Of a stretch of 64,000 nucleotides of DNA, positions 46,547-56,211 are shown piece by piece. This stretch comes from Corynebacterium resistens DSM 45100 (GTDB lineage Bacteria; Actinomycetota; Actinomycetes; Mycobacteriales; Mycobacteriaceae), in NCBI RefSeq assembly GCF_000177535.2, contig NC_015673.1, forward strand, positions 1,550,001-1,614,000, given 5' to 3'. The position numbers were made by a program, and so were the translations under genes. The notes under the pieces were generated by a model, which made no database searches, was not told the origin of the DNA, and worked only from the letters and a program-made list of their open reading frames with translations. Position 1 is the stretch's first letter. Every line of letters begins with the position of its first letter.

Positions 46547-48783
46547 CTACCTTAAACGCACCCGCGACTGGCAGTTCCGCCAGTTCTGATTCCAGCGCCA
46601 CGCGCGCAACCACCTCGCATAATCATGGTGAAAAGCAGTCCGGTGGTGCATTTTCCGCTGCCCAACTGAAAGCTGCTTTGCCCCTTGCCATCAAGAAGAT
46701 GGATCCGCGGGTTTTGTACAAGACCCCGGTCATGTTTTTGGTTGAAGTTGGCGCACTTTTCACCTTCGTTCTAGCAATCGCACACCCCTCCCTATTCACA
46801 TGGTCGATCACGGTTTGGCTGTGGCTCACTGTGCTTTTCGCTACGCTGGCTGAATCCGTTGCCGAAGGTCGTGGCAAGGCACAAGCTGATGCACTTCGCG
46901 CCACCCGCACATCTTCTGATGCTTTGAAGTTCACCGGCACCGAGGTCAATGATTCCCGCCTGGCTCCGGCGTTGGAGAACTCTGGTGCCGGCATCACAGA
47001 CGTGGCGGAGAAAGTTTCCAGCGAATCACTCCTGCCAGGAGACATCGTTTTGATCAGCGCCGGCAATGTGATCCCAGCCGACGGTGACGTTGTCATGGGC
47101 GCTGCCAGTGTGGATGAATCCGCGGTCACGGGTGAGTCCGCACCAGTGATCCGCGAGTCCGGCGGTGACCGTTCCGCGGTCACCGGCGGCACCCGCGTGC
47201 TCTCCGATGCCATCGCCGTGCGCGTTACCAGCAAGCCTGGTGAGTCCTTCATGGACCGCATGATCGGCCTAGTCGAAGGCGCTGAGCGCAAGAAGACCCC
47301 AAATGAACTGGCCCTGGGCACCCTGCTGATCGTGCTGACCATCATCTTCATGATCGTGGTTCTGGCTTTGGCCCCAATGGCTGCTTTCAACGGTGCCGAA
47401 CAATCCCCCGTTGTCCTCGTGGCACTACTGGTGTGTTTGATCCCCACCACCATTGGTGCATTGCTGTCGGCCATTGGTATCGCTGGCATGGACCGGCTGG
47501 TACAACACAACGTGTTGGCAATGTCTGGTCGTGCTGTGGAGGCCGCCGGTGACGTGGCAACCCTGCTGCTGGATAAGACCGGCACCATCACCATCGGTGA
47601 CCGCCAGGCCAGCGAATTCGTCACCGTTGGCGAGACCACACAGGAAGAACTGAACTATGCCTGCCAGCTGTCCTCCCTAGCCGATGAAACCCCAGAAGGC
47701 CGGTCGGTCGTACTGTTGGCCCAGAAAGAATCCGGACGATCCATCCCGGACGAGACTTTCCGCGAAGCCGAATTCATCCCATTCACCGCCCAAACCCGCA
47801 TGAGTGGCATTCAGCTACCCGCCGGCGCCGGGGAGTATACCGAATGGGCTTCCTCCAATGGCCAGCCCGGCCCACGCAAGATCGTCAAGGGCGCGGCCTC
47901 TGAGGTTGCCAAGCTCGTGGCCAACCTGGGAGGCGACGTTCCTGCAACAACCACCGACGTGGTCAACGACATCTCCAACAGCGGTGGCACCGCGCTGGTT
48001 GTTGCCGAAATCGCTCTCGACTCCCAGGGTGAAGACCGCGCCGGTCGAGTCTTGGGCGTCATCCACCTCAAGGACGTCGTCAAGCCAGGCATGACCGAAC
48101 GTTTCGAACAGTTGCGCAAGATGGGCATCCGCACCGTCATGGTGACCGGTGACAACGCGCTGACTGCTAAGGCCATCGCTGCAGAAGCCGGTGTGGACGA
48201 CGTGCTTGCAGAAGCCACCCCAGAACAGAAGCTTGAACTCATCCGTAAGGAGCAAGCCAAGGGTCGCCTTGTTGCAATGACCGGTGACGGCACCAACGAT
48301 GCGCCTGCCCTCGCTCAAGCGGACGTGGGTGTGGCGATGAACACCGGTACCACCGCGGCTAAGGAAGCCGGCAACATGGTGGACCTCGATTCGGACCCCA
48401 CCAAGCTGATCGACGTCGTGGCTATCGGTAAGCAGCTTCTGATCACCCGCGGTGCGCTGACCACATTCAGTATCGCCAACGATATCGCGAAGTATTTCGC
48501 GATCATCCCCGCGATGTTCGTAGTGGCCTTCCCCGGTTTGTCTGCACTGAACATCATGCGCTTGCACTCCCCCGAATCCGCGATCCTCTCGGCCGTGATC
48601 TTCAATGCGCTGGTCATCATCGCGCTGATTCCGCTGGCTTTGAAGGGCGTGAAGTATCGCGCCGGGTCCGCAGCCTCCCTGTTATCCCGCAACCTCACGA
48701 TCTTCGGCCTCGGCGGGGTGATCGTTCCATTCATCGGCATCAAGATTATCGACTTGATCATCTCCGGAGTGTTCGGGCTCTAA
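46543..48783 (+). CDS. kdpB: Potassium-transporting ATPase ATP-binding subunit KdpB
   Basis: A 746-residue P-type ATPase. The N-terminal ~45 residues are a Ser/Thr-rich extension ahead of the core that starts near [15 protein letters not shown]. The actuator TGES occurs in [13 protein letters not shown], the phosphorylated aspartate in [12 protein letters not shown], and the hinge in [22 protein letters not shown]. It hydrolyses ATP to drive K+ import through KdpA. The start overlaps the kdpA stop (ATGA). Confidence 0.97.
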   Translation: MTTLNAPATGSSASSDSSATRATTSHNHGEKQSGGAFSAAQLKAALPLAIKKMDPRVLYKTPVMFLVEVGALFTFVLAIAHPSLFTWSITVWLWLTVLFATLAESVAEGRGKAQADALRATRTSSDALKFTGTEVNDSRLAPALENSGAGITDVAEKVSSESLLPGDIVLISAGNVIPADGDVVMGAASVDESAVTGESAPVIRESGGDRSAVTGGTRVLSDAIAVRVTSKPGESFMDRMIGLVEGAERKKTPNELALGTLLIVLTIIFMIVVLALAPMAAFNGAEQSPVVLVALLVCLIPTTIGALLSAIGIAGMDRLVQHNVLAMSGRAVEAAGDVATLLLDKTGTITIGDRQASEFVTVGETTQEELNYACQLSSLADETPEGRSVVLLAQKESGRSIPDETFREAEFIPFTAQTRMSGIQLPAGAGEYTEWASSNGQPGPRKIVKGAASEVAKLVANLGGDVPATTTDVVNDISNSGGTALVVAEIALDSQGEDRAGRVLGVIHLKDVVKPGMTERFEQLRKMGIRTVMVTGDNALTAKAIAAEAGVDDVLAEATPEQKLELIRKEQAKGRLVAMTGDGTNDAPALAQADVGVAMNTGTTAAKEAGNMVDLDSDPTKLIDVVAIGKQLLITRGALTTFSIANDIAKYFAIIPAMFVVAFPGLSALNIMRLHSPESAILSAVIFNALVIIALIPLALKGVKYRAGSAASLLSRNLTIFGLGGVIVPFIGIKIIDLIISGVFGL

Positions 48784-48832
48784 CCCCATATCCGTGCCCT
48801 TCACTCCCCGCATCTCCACGAAAGGAAAGCAA

Positions 48833-49429
48833 ATGGCAAGCGCAACATCCAGCAACGGCCTGCGCCTGGCCTCCACCACGGTGCGCATTTTCTTCTTGCT
48901 CACCCTGATCCTCGGCATCGCCTATCCGATCGCGATGGTCGGCGTTGGCCGAATCATGCCGGCAAAGGCCGATGGTTCGATGATCACCAACTCTCATGGC
49001 GAGCCGGCGGGCTCTTCTCTGATCGCCCAGGAGGTCACGAAGCCAGGTTTCTTCTTCCCTCGGCCTTCTGCCGCCGGGGATAATGGTTACGACGCCATGA
49101 GCTCCTCCGCCACGAACCTGTCCCCTTACAGCAAGGAGCTGCAGGAGGCCATTGCGAAACAGCGTGAGGAAATCGCCAAGCGCGAAAACGTCTCCCTCGA
49201 TGAGGTTCCGGTAGATGCCGTGACTTCCTCCGGTTCAGGCCTGGACCCGCACATCTCCACCCGCTACGCGAAGCTGCAGGCCCCGCGCGTAGCTAAGGAG
49301 CGCGGTATCGACCAGCGGAAGGTGGAGCAGATGGTCTCCGATGCCACGGAAGGCAACTACACCGGTAGCGCGGACGGCCCGCCGGTGAATGTGGTGAAGC
49401 TGAACAAAGCCCTCAGTGAACTGAAGTAA
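48833..49429 (+). CDS. kdpC: Potassium-transporting ATPase subunit KdpC
   Basis: A 198-residue subunit with one N-terminal membrane helix (about 15-38) and an external domain. FFFPRPSAAGDNGYDAMSSSATNLSP and SGSGLDPHIS are conserved KdpC motifs. The ATG at 48833 follows AAAGGAAAGCAA. The 49-base gap after kdpB is the only real gap within kdpFABC. Confidence 0.95.
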   Translation: MASATSSNGLRLASTTVRIFFLLTLILGIAYPIAMVGVGRIMPAKADGSMITNSHGEPAGSSLIAQEVTKPGFFFPRPSAAGDNGYDAMSSSATNLSPYSKELQEAIAKQREEIAKRENVSLDEVPVDAVTSSGSGLDPHISTRYAKLQAPRVAKERGIDQRKVEQMVSDATEGNYTGSADGPPVNVVKLNKALSELK

Positions 49430-49443
49430 ATGAAATCCGTTCA

Positions 49444-49477
49444 CCCCGCTGTGCACCCATGATCGGGCGCAGCGGGG
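49444..49477 (+). other. Stem-loop between kdpC and kdpD
   Basis: CCCCGCTG (49444-49451) pairs with CAGCGGGG (49470-49477), extended by a partly paired TGC/GCG, closing an 18-base loop. No T run follows on the plus strand. It could limit read-through from the structural genes into kdpDE or stabilise the upstream mRNA. Confidence 0.45.
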
Positions 49478-49611
49478 CGTCGGTGTAAAAAAGGCACTAT
49501 ACGAGCGCAAACCGAATGCGGCGATGAACCCCGGCGAAGGCCGGTGGGCACCTACGACGCGCGCGGTTGGCGGCCGATGATGTCCTTAGACAACGAGGAG
49601 ATGTGGCGACC

Positions 49612-52521
49612 ATGACGAAGCGTGGCACGCTGAAGGTCTACCTGGGATTCGCGCCGGGTGTAGGTAAGACATGCGCGATGCTCAGCGAAGCCCACGATTT
49701 AGTGGATCGCGGATATGACGTGCTGGTCGGCATAGTGGAAGATCACGGGCGCGCACGCACAAAAAAGCTGACCGAGGGGCTGCCGATCCTGCCCAGGAAG
49801 TCCGTGGCGCACCGCGGTGGATCTTATGATGAACTGGATTTGGAAGCTGCCCTAGAAGCCCACCCACAGATCATCTTGGTGGACGAGCTGGCGCACACCG
49901 TGGTGGGCACGCAGGAAACCGATGGCGACCGCCCGGTCGAGGGCGCGAAGCGTTGGCACGATGTGTACGCGTTGCTGGATGCCGGGATCGATGTGATTTC
50001 AACGATGAATATCCAACATCTGGAATCTCTAAATGATGTGGTTTCGGCAGTGACGGGCACGCGGCAGCGCGAGACCGTGCCGGATCAGGTGCTGCGCGAT
50101 GCCGACGAGATTGAGCTGGTGGACCTATCCCCCGATGCACTGCGCATCCGCTTGGCGCGAGGTGAAGTGTACCGCCAGCAGCAAGCGGAAACCGCGCTGA
50201 ACAGTTACTTCCGGGTGGGCAATCTGACGGCACTGCGCGAGCTGAGCCTGTTGTGGTTGGCCGATAAGGTCGATGAGGTTCTGGAGAAGTATCGCGAGGA
50301 CGAGAAAATCCAGGAGAACTGGCCCGCGCGTGAACGCGTGGTCGTGGCCGTGCAAGGCGATGAGGTTTCTGAGGCTTTGATCCGCCGGGGCGCGCGAATC
50401 ACCGAGCGCGTGGCTGGCCGCGAGATGCTGGTGGTCTACGTTTTCAGTGCGGATGCAGCGCTGGAAGGTGATCTGCCCCAACGGTTGCAGCGGCTGCAGG
50501 AACTGACCGAGTCTCTGGATGGTCAGTGGCGTGTACTGGAGGGCGATGATGTGGCGAACACGCTGCTGGAGTTCGCTCGCACGGTGAATGCCTCCCAGTT
50601 AGTGATCGGGCTAGGCACGCGGATGAGCCGGCTGTTTAGCTCCACCGCGCACAAGATCATTGATGGCTCTGGCCGCATCGATGTACACATTGTGTCTACT
50701 ACCAACGCGAGTTTGAGCGCCAAGGGTAGTAAGGACAGCGAACAAGGTGGCGCCGGTTCGGGTTCGCGGGTGCAGCGTAGCGGGTTTTCGAATATTCCTG
50801 CGCTGCTACGCCGGGCGGTTGCGTACGCGCTTGGCGGTTCGCGCAGGCGCGCCAGCGCATTAGATACGTCAAAACAATTAAGCCCGGGGCGCAAACTCGC
50901 GGGCTGGGCGTTAGCGCTTCTTGGTCCTATCGCGCTGACCATGTTGATGATGCCTTTAGATCATGAGGAAGGCGCACTGGGGTCCATCTTGCTGGGATAC
51001 CTGACAATCGCAGTGTTTTCCGCGCTGGCGGGTGGTTTTGGCCCAGCGATTGTGGCTGTGCTGTTCGGCTCAATTCTGGCGAACTGGTTCTTCACCCATC
51101 CCTACCGAACGTTGACTGTTACCGAGCCCACCAACTTGGTGCAGATCTTGTTGTTCTTTGTGATCTCTGTGGCCATGGCTGCGGTGGTGGACATTGCGGA
51201 ACGACGCCGCGCTGTATCCAACCGACGCTTGGGCCAGGCGGTCGTGCTATCCGACCTCGCGCGTGGTGCTTTGGATGAAGGCGATGACATTCGTAGTTTG
51301 TTGGAACGGCTGCGCGAGACGTTCAACCTGCGCCGCGTGGACTTGCAGCAGTATTCGAAAGAACGCAAGAAATGGGTGACGATGGAGACCACGGATCCTG
51401 GAGGAATCGGAGTTCCTTGGCCTGGTAAGAAAGCGCCTGCGCACGTGGGTGCGGGCGATGGCATGCGATTCGTTTTGGGTGGGCGCGATTTGTCGCCTGC
51501 GGAAAGCGCGATGATCGAGGCCCACGGTGCGCGCATTACCGCAATCATCGACCGCGAACAGATCGATGCTATGCGTCGCGCTACCGCTGCGTTGGAAGCT
51601 GGAAACCGAGTGGGTACGGCCTTGCTCACGGCCGTATCCCACGATTTACGTACCCCGCTGGCGGGGATCAAGGCGGCGATTTCGGGGCTGACGATGGACG
51701 ATGTGGAGCTCGATGACGACTCGCGAGCGCTGCTGATGGAGACGATCGAATCCAGCACGGACCGGCTGGAGACAGTCATTGGAAACTTGTTGGATATGGG
51801 CCGTGTGAACTCGAACACCGTCACTGTTCGCAATATGCCGGTGCAGTACGCGGATGTCATCGATGCAGTGTGCGCTGAGCTGCCCGAAGCCGCCCAGCAC
51901 ATTGACAATCTGGTTGAGGAAACCACCCAACCTGTCATTGGTGACGCAGGGCTAGTGCAGCGGATCGTCGCGAACATCGTCATCAACGCTCGCATCTACG
52001 CTCCCCATTCGCGCATAGAGATCCGCGCGCAAGTGATGCCGGATTCGAAGGCAATTCAGCTTCGGGTCATCGACCACGGTCCGGGCTTCCCGCCGGAGAA
52101 ATTCAACGACGTGTTTGTGCCATTCCAACGGTTGGGCGATCACTCGGCGAACACCAACGGCTTGGGCTTGGGCCTAGCGGTTGCGCGCGGCTTCGCTGAG
52201 GCCATGGGCGGTACGCTCGAAGCAGAGAACACCCCGGGTGGTGGCGCGACACTTGTGCTGACACTACCGGCGGCGGATACGGAGCCGATGGCCGCACACT
52301 CTGCGCCCCACGCTCTCGGATCTGCAGAATCCAGACCAGCTGATTCCGCACCGGAACCCCACCCGGACACATCCGCACCGGCGCCCCATCCACAGGGCAC
52401 ATCCGCACCGGAACCCCACCCACAGGGCACATCCGCACCGGAACCCCACCCGGACACCTCCACACACAACCCACAAGACACTCACGCGAACACCCCACCA
52501 GCACATGAGGAAACACGATGA
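49612..52521 (+). CDS. kdpD: Osmosensitive K+ channel sensor histidine kinase KdpD
   Basis: A 969-residue sensor kinase. The N-terminal KdpD domain has the Walker A GFAPGVGKT (12-20), and a universal-stress-like domain follows. Four membrane helices lie at about 430-530, with a GAF-like region after them. The kinase core has SHDLRTPLAGIKAAI with the phospho-accepting His, and an ATPase domain with DHGPGFPPEKF and GLGLGLAVARG. It senses K+ status and phosphorylates KdpE. The ATG at 49612 follows GAGGAG. The last ~70 residues are an unusual Pro/His/Ser repeat tail. Confidence 0.95.
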   Translation: MTKRGTLKVYLGFAPGVGKTCAMLSEAHDLVDRGYDVLVGIVEDHGRARTKKLTEGLPILPRKSVAHRGGSYDELDLEAALEAHPQIILVDELAHTVVGTQETDGDRPVEGAKRWHDVYALLDAGIDVISTMNIQHLESLNDVVSAVTGTRQRETVPDQVLRDADEIELVDLSPDALRIRLARGEVYRQQQAETALNSYFRVGNLTALRELSLLWLADKVDEVLEKYREDEKIQENWPARERVVVAVQGDEVSEALIRRGARITERVAGREMLVVYVFSADAALEGDLPQRLQRLQELTESLDGQWRVLEGDDVANTLLEFARTVNASQLVIGLGTRMSRLFSSTAHKIIDGSGRIDVHIVSTTNASLSAKGSKDSEQGGAGSGSRVQRSGFSNIPALLRRAVAYALGGSRRRASALDTSKQLSPGRKLAGWALALLGPIALTMLMMPLDHEEGALGSILLGYLTIAVFSALAGGFGPAIVAVLFGSILANWFFTHPYRTLTVTEPTNLVQILLFFVISVAMAAVVDIAERRRAVSNRRLGQAVVLSDLARGALDEGDDIRSLLERLRETFNLRRVDLQQYSKERKKWVTMETTDPGGIGVPWPGKKAPAHVGAGDGMRFVLGGRDLSPAESAMIEAHGARITAIIDREQIDAMRRATAALEAGNRVGTALLTAVSHDLRTPLAGIKAAISGLTMDDVELDDDSRALLMETIESSTDRLETVIGNLLDMGRVNSNTVTVRNMPVQYADVIDAVCAELPEAAQHIDNLVEETTQPVIGDAGLVQRIVANIVINARIYAPHSRIEIRAQVMPDSKAIQLRVIDHGPGFPPEKFNDVFVPFQRLGDHSANTNGLGLGLAVARGFAEAMGGTLEAENTPGGGATLVLTLPAADTEPMAAHSAPHALGSAESRPADSAPEPHPDTSAPAPHPQGTSAPEPHPQGTSAPEPHPDTSTHNPQDTHANTPPAHEETR
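52345..52460 (+). repeat. Tandem repeat inside kdpD, C-terminal tail
   Basis: Four copies of a unit starting TCCGCACCGG lie at 52345, 52372, 52402 and 52432 (spacing 27, 30 and 30). They encode a Ser-Ala-Pro-Glu-Pro-His-Pro unit. All spacings are multiples of three, so copy number can change without breaking the frame. Confidence 0.85.
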
Positions 52522-53210
52522 GTAGCGAAAAAATTCTAATGGTTGAAGACGATGCCGCCCTGGCGAACGCAGTACTCGTGACGCTGCGAGCCCGAGGGTA
52601 CGACGTGAAGGTTGCGACAACGGCGAGTGCGGCGATCAAGTTGGCGTCCGAGTGGCATCCACAAGCGCTGCTGCTGGATTTGGGGCTGCCGGATATGAGT
52701 GGCCTTGACGTTTTGCGCGCGCTTCGCAGTTGGAGCGATGTCCCGGTTCTGGTGGTTTCCGCCCGGCATGACGAAGCCGGCAAGATCAATGCACTCGATG
52801 AGGGCGCCGATGACTACGTGACCAAGCCGTTTTCTGTGGGAGAACTGCTGGCGCGGTTACGGGCTGCGTTGCGCCGCGCGCCGAATGAGGAAGCTCCGGA
52901 AACACCAGTGGTAAAGACATCGGATGGGCGCGTGCAGTTTGACCTGCCGGAAAAGCGCGTGACGGTGGACGGCCACGAGGTTCATCTAACGCCACGTGAA
53001 TGGGGAATCGTGGAGCACATGATCCGCCATCAGGGGCGACTGGTCACGAAGGTGGAATTGCTGCAGTCCGTGTGGGGCGCATCCTACAAAAAGGAGACAA
53101 ATTACTTGCGCGTGTACATGTCGCAACTACGGTCGAAGTTGGAGCAGGATCCGGCAAACCCCCAGTACTTCACGACAGAACTGGGGGTTGGGTACAGGCT
53201 GGTGCTGTAG
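52518..53210 (+). CDS. kdpE: KDP operon response regulator KdpE
   Basis: A 230-residue OmpR/PhoB-type regulator. The receiver domain has acidic residues 11 and 12, the phospho-acceptor Asp54 in LLLDLGLPDM and Lys103 in TKPF. The winged-helix output domain contains LTPREWGIVEHMIRHQG and ETNYLRVYMSQLRSKLE. It overlaps the end of kdpD (ATGA) and activates kdpFABC when phosphorylated. Confidence 0.97.
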   Translation: MSSEKILMVEDDAALANAVLVTLRARGYDVKVATTASAAIKLASEWHPQALLLDLGLPDMSGLDVLRALRSWSDVPVLVVSARHDEAGKINALDEGADDYVTKPFSVGELLARLRAALRRAPNEEAPETPVVKTSDGRVQFDLPEKRVTVDGHEVHLTPREWGIVEHMIRHQGRLVTKVELLQSVWGASYKKETNYLRVYMSQLRSKLEQDPANPQYFTTELGVGYRLVL

Positions 53211-53274
53211 GGACTCGGTGCCCGTTGGCCTATCGCCGAAGGCGATCGTAGGCGCAACACGTCTTGACCTACGT

Positions 53275-53352
53275 CGCCACTCCACGTCGCTACTCCACTG
53301 TGCCACCCCACTGCGCCACTCCACGTCGCTACCCCACTGCGCCACCATCCCT
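53275..53352. repeat. Two copies of a 39-bp direct repeat after kdpE
   Basis: CGCCACTCCACGTCGCTA starts at 53275 and again at 53314. The 39-base units differ at a few positions. Inside each unit a CCACT(G/C) motif recurs. The stretch is non-coding on both strands as far as I can tell. Confidence 0.7.
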
Positions 53353-53364
53353 ACGTGCCTCAAA

Positions 53365-53413
53365 GCAGAACGAAATGCACGTTTAGTGGCATTTCTGGCG
53401 CATCTCGTTCTGC
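53365..53413. repeat. 49-nt hairpin repeat, copy A
   Basis: GCAGAACGAAATGC (53365-53378) and GCATCTCGTTCTGC (53400-53413) are inverted copies (one G-U pair) around a 21-base variable centre. A right arm alone, with one change, recurs at 53442-53455. Two further complete copies of exactly the same length occur at 57817 and 57911. Confidence 0.85.
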
Positions 53414-53571
53414 AAACCCAACACGGAAAGCGTTAAAGTACGCATCTCCTTCTGCTAATCCAGCATGGTGTGGGGTGGGGTGGTCGCTGGAAGTCTTGAG
53501 CACCCGAGGAGAACTCCGGCCCCTCCCCAACTGGGCAAAACCGTGTTTAAACACGCCCCACCCGAGTATGG

Positions 53572-53613
53572 AAAAAGCCCCCAACCTAACTGAAAGTTCA
53601 GTCAGGTTGAGGG
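53572..53613 (-). terminator. Intrinsic terminator of the tRNA-Glu gene
   Basis: On the minus strand a long stem, CCCTCAACCTGACTGAA against TTCAGTTAGGTTGGGGG with G-U pairs, is followed by C and TTTTT. It begins ten bases after the tRNA 3' end. Confidence 0.88.
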
Positions 53614-53622
53614 TCTTCAAAG

Positions 53623-53698
53623 TGGTACCCCGTACGGGATTTGAACCCGTGTTACCGGCGTGAGAGGCCGGCGTCCTAGGCCGCTAGACGAACGGGGC
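53623..53698 (-). tRNA. tRNA-Glu (anticodon CUC)
   Basis: A 76-nt cloverleaf including an encoded CCA end. The acceptor GCCCCGT pairs with ACGGGGT (G-U at the end). The anticodon stem CCGGC/GCCGG holds loop CTCTCAC, giving anticodon CTC for glutamate. The T-arm has GGTTCAAAT. A strong terminator follows. Confidence 0.97.
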
Positions 53699-54025
53699 AG
53701 GACTTACACACGATTGCGCGTATGCAACGAAAAGGAACTTTACAGTATCTCACGGAAATCCCACTAATCAGCAGGTCAGGGTAAAGATATCGAACAGACA
53801 CTCTCCTAGGTAGCGCGCGTGTGCTCCCATCACCCTCCCCACACCCGCAACTTGCGCATAACTGATTATGTTTCAGCGCTTTGCAGTCCTAGAATCAGGA
53901 CGTAAATCATTGCTTAAGTGGACAGTTGCAGTTACCCACGAGCATGAAAGCTCCGTATTGGCAGAGGGTCCGCAACTTTCCGCAACTCAAGGCAGATTTC
54001 ACCCCAAACGTAGAAAGAGCTCCCC
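53699..54025. other. Divergent intergenic region between tRNA-Glu and the OPT gene
   Basis: No gene or repeat found. It must carry the tRNA promoter on the minus strand and the OPT transporter promoter on the plus strand; I cannot place either with confidence. Confidence 0.4.
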
Positions 54026-56191
54026 ATGAATAGCTCCCCTGGCTCTGAAGGATCGGCAAAACCAAGATCCACCGCGCCCCAGTCCGGTGTCACAGGACCC
54101 AATGCTACGGAGACTGCGCAGGTGCGCACCTCCCCAGTACGAGAGTTCACGCTCCGCGCAGTCATCCTCGGTGGCATCATCACACTGATCTTCACCGCCG
54201 CCAACGTGTACCTCGGCCTCCGCGTAGGCCTCACTTTCGCGACATCCATCCCCGCCGCCGTGATCTCCATGGCGATTTTGCGCAACTTCAAGAATCACAC
54301 GATCCAGGAAAACAACATCGTCCAGACCATCGCGTCTGCGGCAGGAACGCTTTCCGCGATCATCTTCGTCCTCCCCGGCCTCATCATGGTCGGCTGGTGG
54401 CAGGGCTTCCCGTACTGGACAACCGCCGCGGTCTGCGCGATCGGCGGCATCCTCGGCGTAATGTTCTCCATCCCGCTACGCCGCGCGCTCGTCACCGGCT
54501 CCGACCTGCCCTTCCCTGAAGGTGTCGCTGCCGCCGAGGTCCTCAAGGTCGGCGATACTCACCCAGATCTGTCCACTGGTTCTACCACCGGCACCTCTGA
54601 TCTTTCTGATTCCGACGCCACCCCGGCCTCCACATCCTCCGATCCTGCCGTAGGCGCTACGCCCTCCGCGACGGACGCTAACGAGGAAAACAAGCAGGGT
54701 CTGCGCATGATCATCGCCGGCGCCTTCGCCTCCGCGGGCATGGCGATCCTCGGCGCGATGAAGCTCGCCGCCACGGAACTCTCCACGTTCTTCCGCGTCG
54801 GCTCCGGCGGAACCATGGTTGGCGGTTCCCTTTCCCTCGCACTGATCGGCGTGGGTCACTTGGTCGGCCTGTCCGTCGGTATTTCGATGATCATCGGCCT
54901 CATCATCTCCCGCGGAGTGCTGCTTCCAATGCACACCTCCGGCCTGCTTCCAGCGGAAGGCGACATCTCTGACGTTGTATCGTCCACCTTCGCCACCGAC
55001 GTTCGTTTCATCGGCGCTGGCGCGATGGCGATTGCCGCAGTATGGGCTCTGCTGAAAATCATTGGCCCAATCATCAAGGGAATCAAGGAGAGCTTGGCGT
55101 CGTCCCGAGCAAGACAGGCCGGCGAAACCGTAGCCCTGACTGAAAAGGACATCCCCTTCCCCGTGGTTGCTGGTGTGACGCTGGGCTCGATGATCCCAGT
55201 GGGCATCCTGCTGTGGCTGTTCGTAAAGGACTCCGCGATCACCCACCACATGAGTGGTCTGATCATCCTGTCGATCGTGTACACCCTGCTGGTAGGCCTG
55301 ATTGTGGCTTCCATTTGTGGTTACATGGCCGGCCTGATTGGCGCTTCGAACTCCCCGATTTCCGGTGTGGGCATCATCGTGGTGCTGTCTGCAGCGTTGC
55401 TCATCAAGGTGGTTGTCGGCGGCGATGCGGATGCCGATACTCTTGTCGCCTACACCCTATTCACCGCGGCCGTGGTGTTCGGCATCGCGACGATTTCGAA
55501 CGATAACCTGCAGGACCTGAAGACCGGCCAGCTGGTGCGAGCAACCCCGTGGAAGCAGCAGCTCGCGTTGGTATTCGGCGTGATCTTCGGCTCCATTGTC
55601 ATCCCGCCGATCTTGGAGCTGATGCTGAAGGGCTTCGGTTTCGCCGGTGCGCCGGGTGCAGGTGCGGATGCTCTGCCCGCGCCTCAAGCAGCACTGTTGA
55701 GCTCCGTGGCTAAGGGCATTTTCGGCAACTCTCTGGATTGGGGGCTGATTGGCCTCGGCGCGGCGATTGGTGCCGTGGTCATCGTAATCAACGAGATCCT
55801 GTCCAAGACCGGCAAGTTCTCCCTGCCGCCGTTGGCTGTGGGCATGGGTATGTACCTGCCAGCTTCGTTGGCTTTGGTCATCCCCATCGGTGCCCTGCTG
55901 GGTTTCCTGTTCAACAAGTGGGCTGATAAGCAGGCGAATGCAGAGCGCACGAAGCGCATGGGTGTGCTGATGGCCACCGGCTTGATCGTGGGTGAATCCC
56001 TGTTCGGTGTGATCAACGCAGGCATCATCGCGGCTACGTCCAACGGCGACGCTCTGGCGGTCGTCGGCGAGGAATTCGAAAAGACCGCGCAGTGGATTGG
56101 CCTGGCTTTGTTCATCCTGTTGACCGCGTTGGTATACAACTACGTTAAGAAGTCTCAGGCACAGAAGAACCAGGTAACTGAGGCTGCGTAA
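54026..56191 (+). CDS. OPT-family oligopeptide transporter
   Basis: A 721-residue membrane protein with about 15 helices. FTLRAVILGGIITLIFTAANVYLGL is the start of the OPT core, followed by QENNIVQTIASAAGTLSA, PFPEGVAAAEVLK and ISNDNLQDLKTGQLV, all typical of bacterial OPT members. The family moves oligopeptides or metal chelates with protons. A Ser/Thr/Asp-rich loop (about 180-225) lies between early helices. The substrate is not evident. The ATG at 54026 follows AAAGAG. The glycosyltransferase gene starts 20 bases downstream. Confidence 0.93.
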   Translation: MNSSPGSEGSAKPRSTAPQSGVTGPNATETAQVRTSPVREFTLRAVILGGIITLIFTAANVYLGLRVGLTFATSIPAAVISMAILRNFKNHTIQENNIVQTIASAAGTLSAIIFVLPGLIMVGWWQGFPYWTTAAVCAIGGILGVMFSIPLRRALVTGSDLPFPEGVAAAEVLKVGDTHPDLSTGSTTGTSDLSDSDATPASTSSDPAVGATPSATDANEENKQGLRMIIAGAFASAGMAILGAMKLAATELSTFFRVGSGGTMVGGSLSLALIGVGHLVGLSVGISMIIGLIISRGVLLPMHTSGLLPAEGDISDVVSSTFATDVRFIGAGAMAIAAVWALLKIIGPIIKGIKESLASSRARQAGETVALTEKDIPFPVVAGVTLGSMIPVGILLWLFVKDSAITHHMSGLIILSIVYTLLVGLIVASICGYMAGLIGASNSPISGVGIIVVLSAALLIKVVVGGDADADTLVAYTLFTAAVVFGIATISNDNLQDLKTGQLVRATPWKQQLALVFGVIFGSIVIPPILELMLKGFGFAGAPGAGADALPAPQAALLSSVAKGIFGNSLDWGLIGLGAAIGAVVIVINEILSKTGKFSLPPLAVGMGMYLPASLALVIPIGALLGFLFNKWADKQANAERTKRMGVLMATGLIVGESLFGVINAGIIAATSNGDALAVVGEEFEKTAQWIGLALFILLTALVYNYVKKSQAQKNQVTEAA

Positions 56192-56211
56192 ATTGGCGAA
56201 GGCAGTATAAG

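Noticed and set aside
49478..49611. Possible c-di-AMP (ydaO-type) riboswitch before kdpD
   Set aside because: None of the conserved ydaO-type sequence blocks that I can recall are visible; only generic G+C-rich stems.
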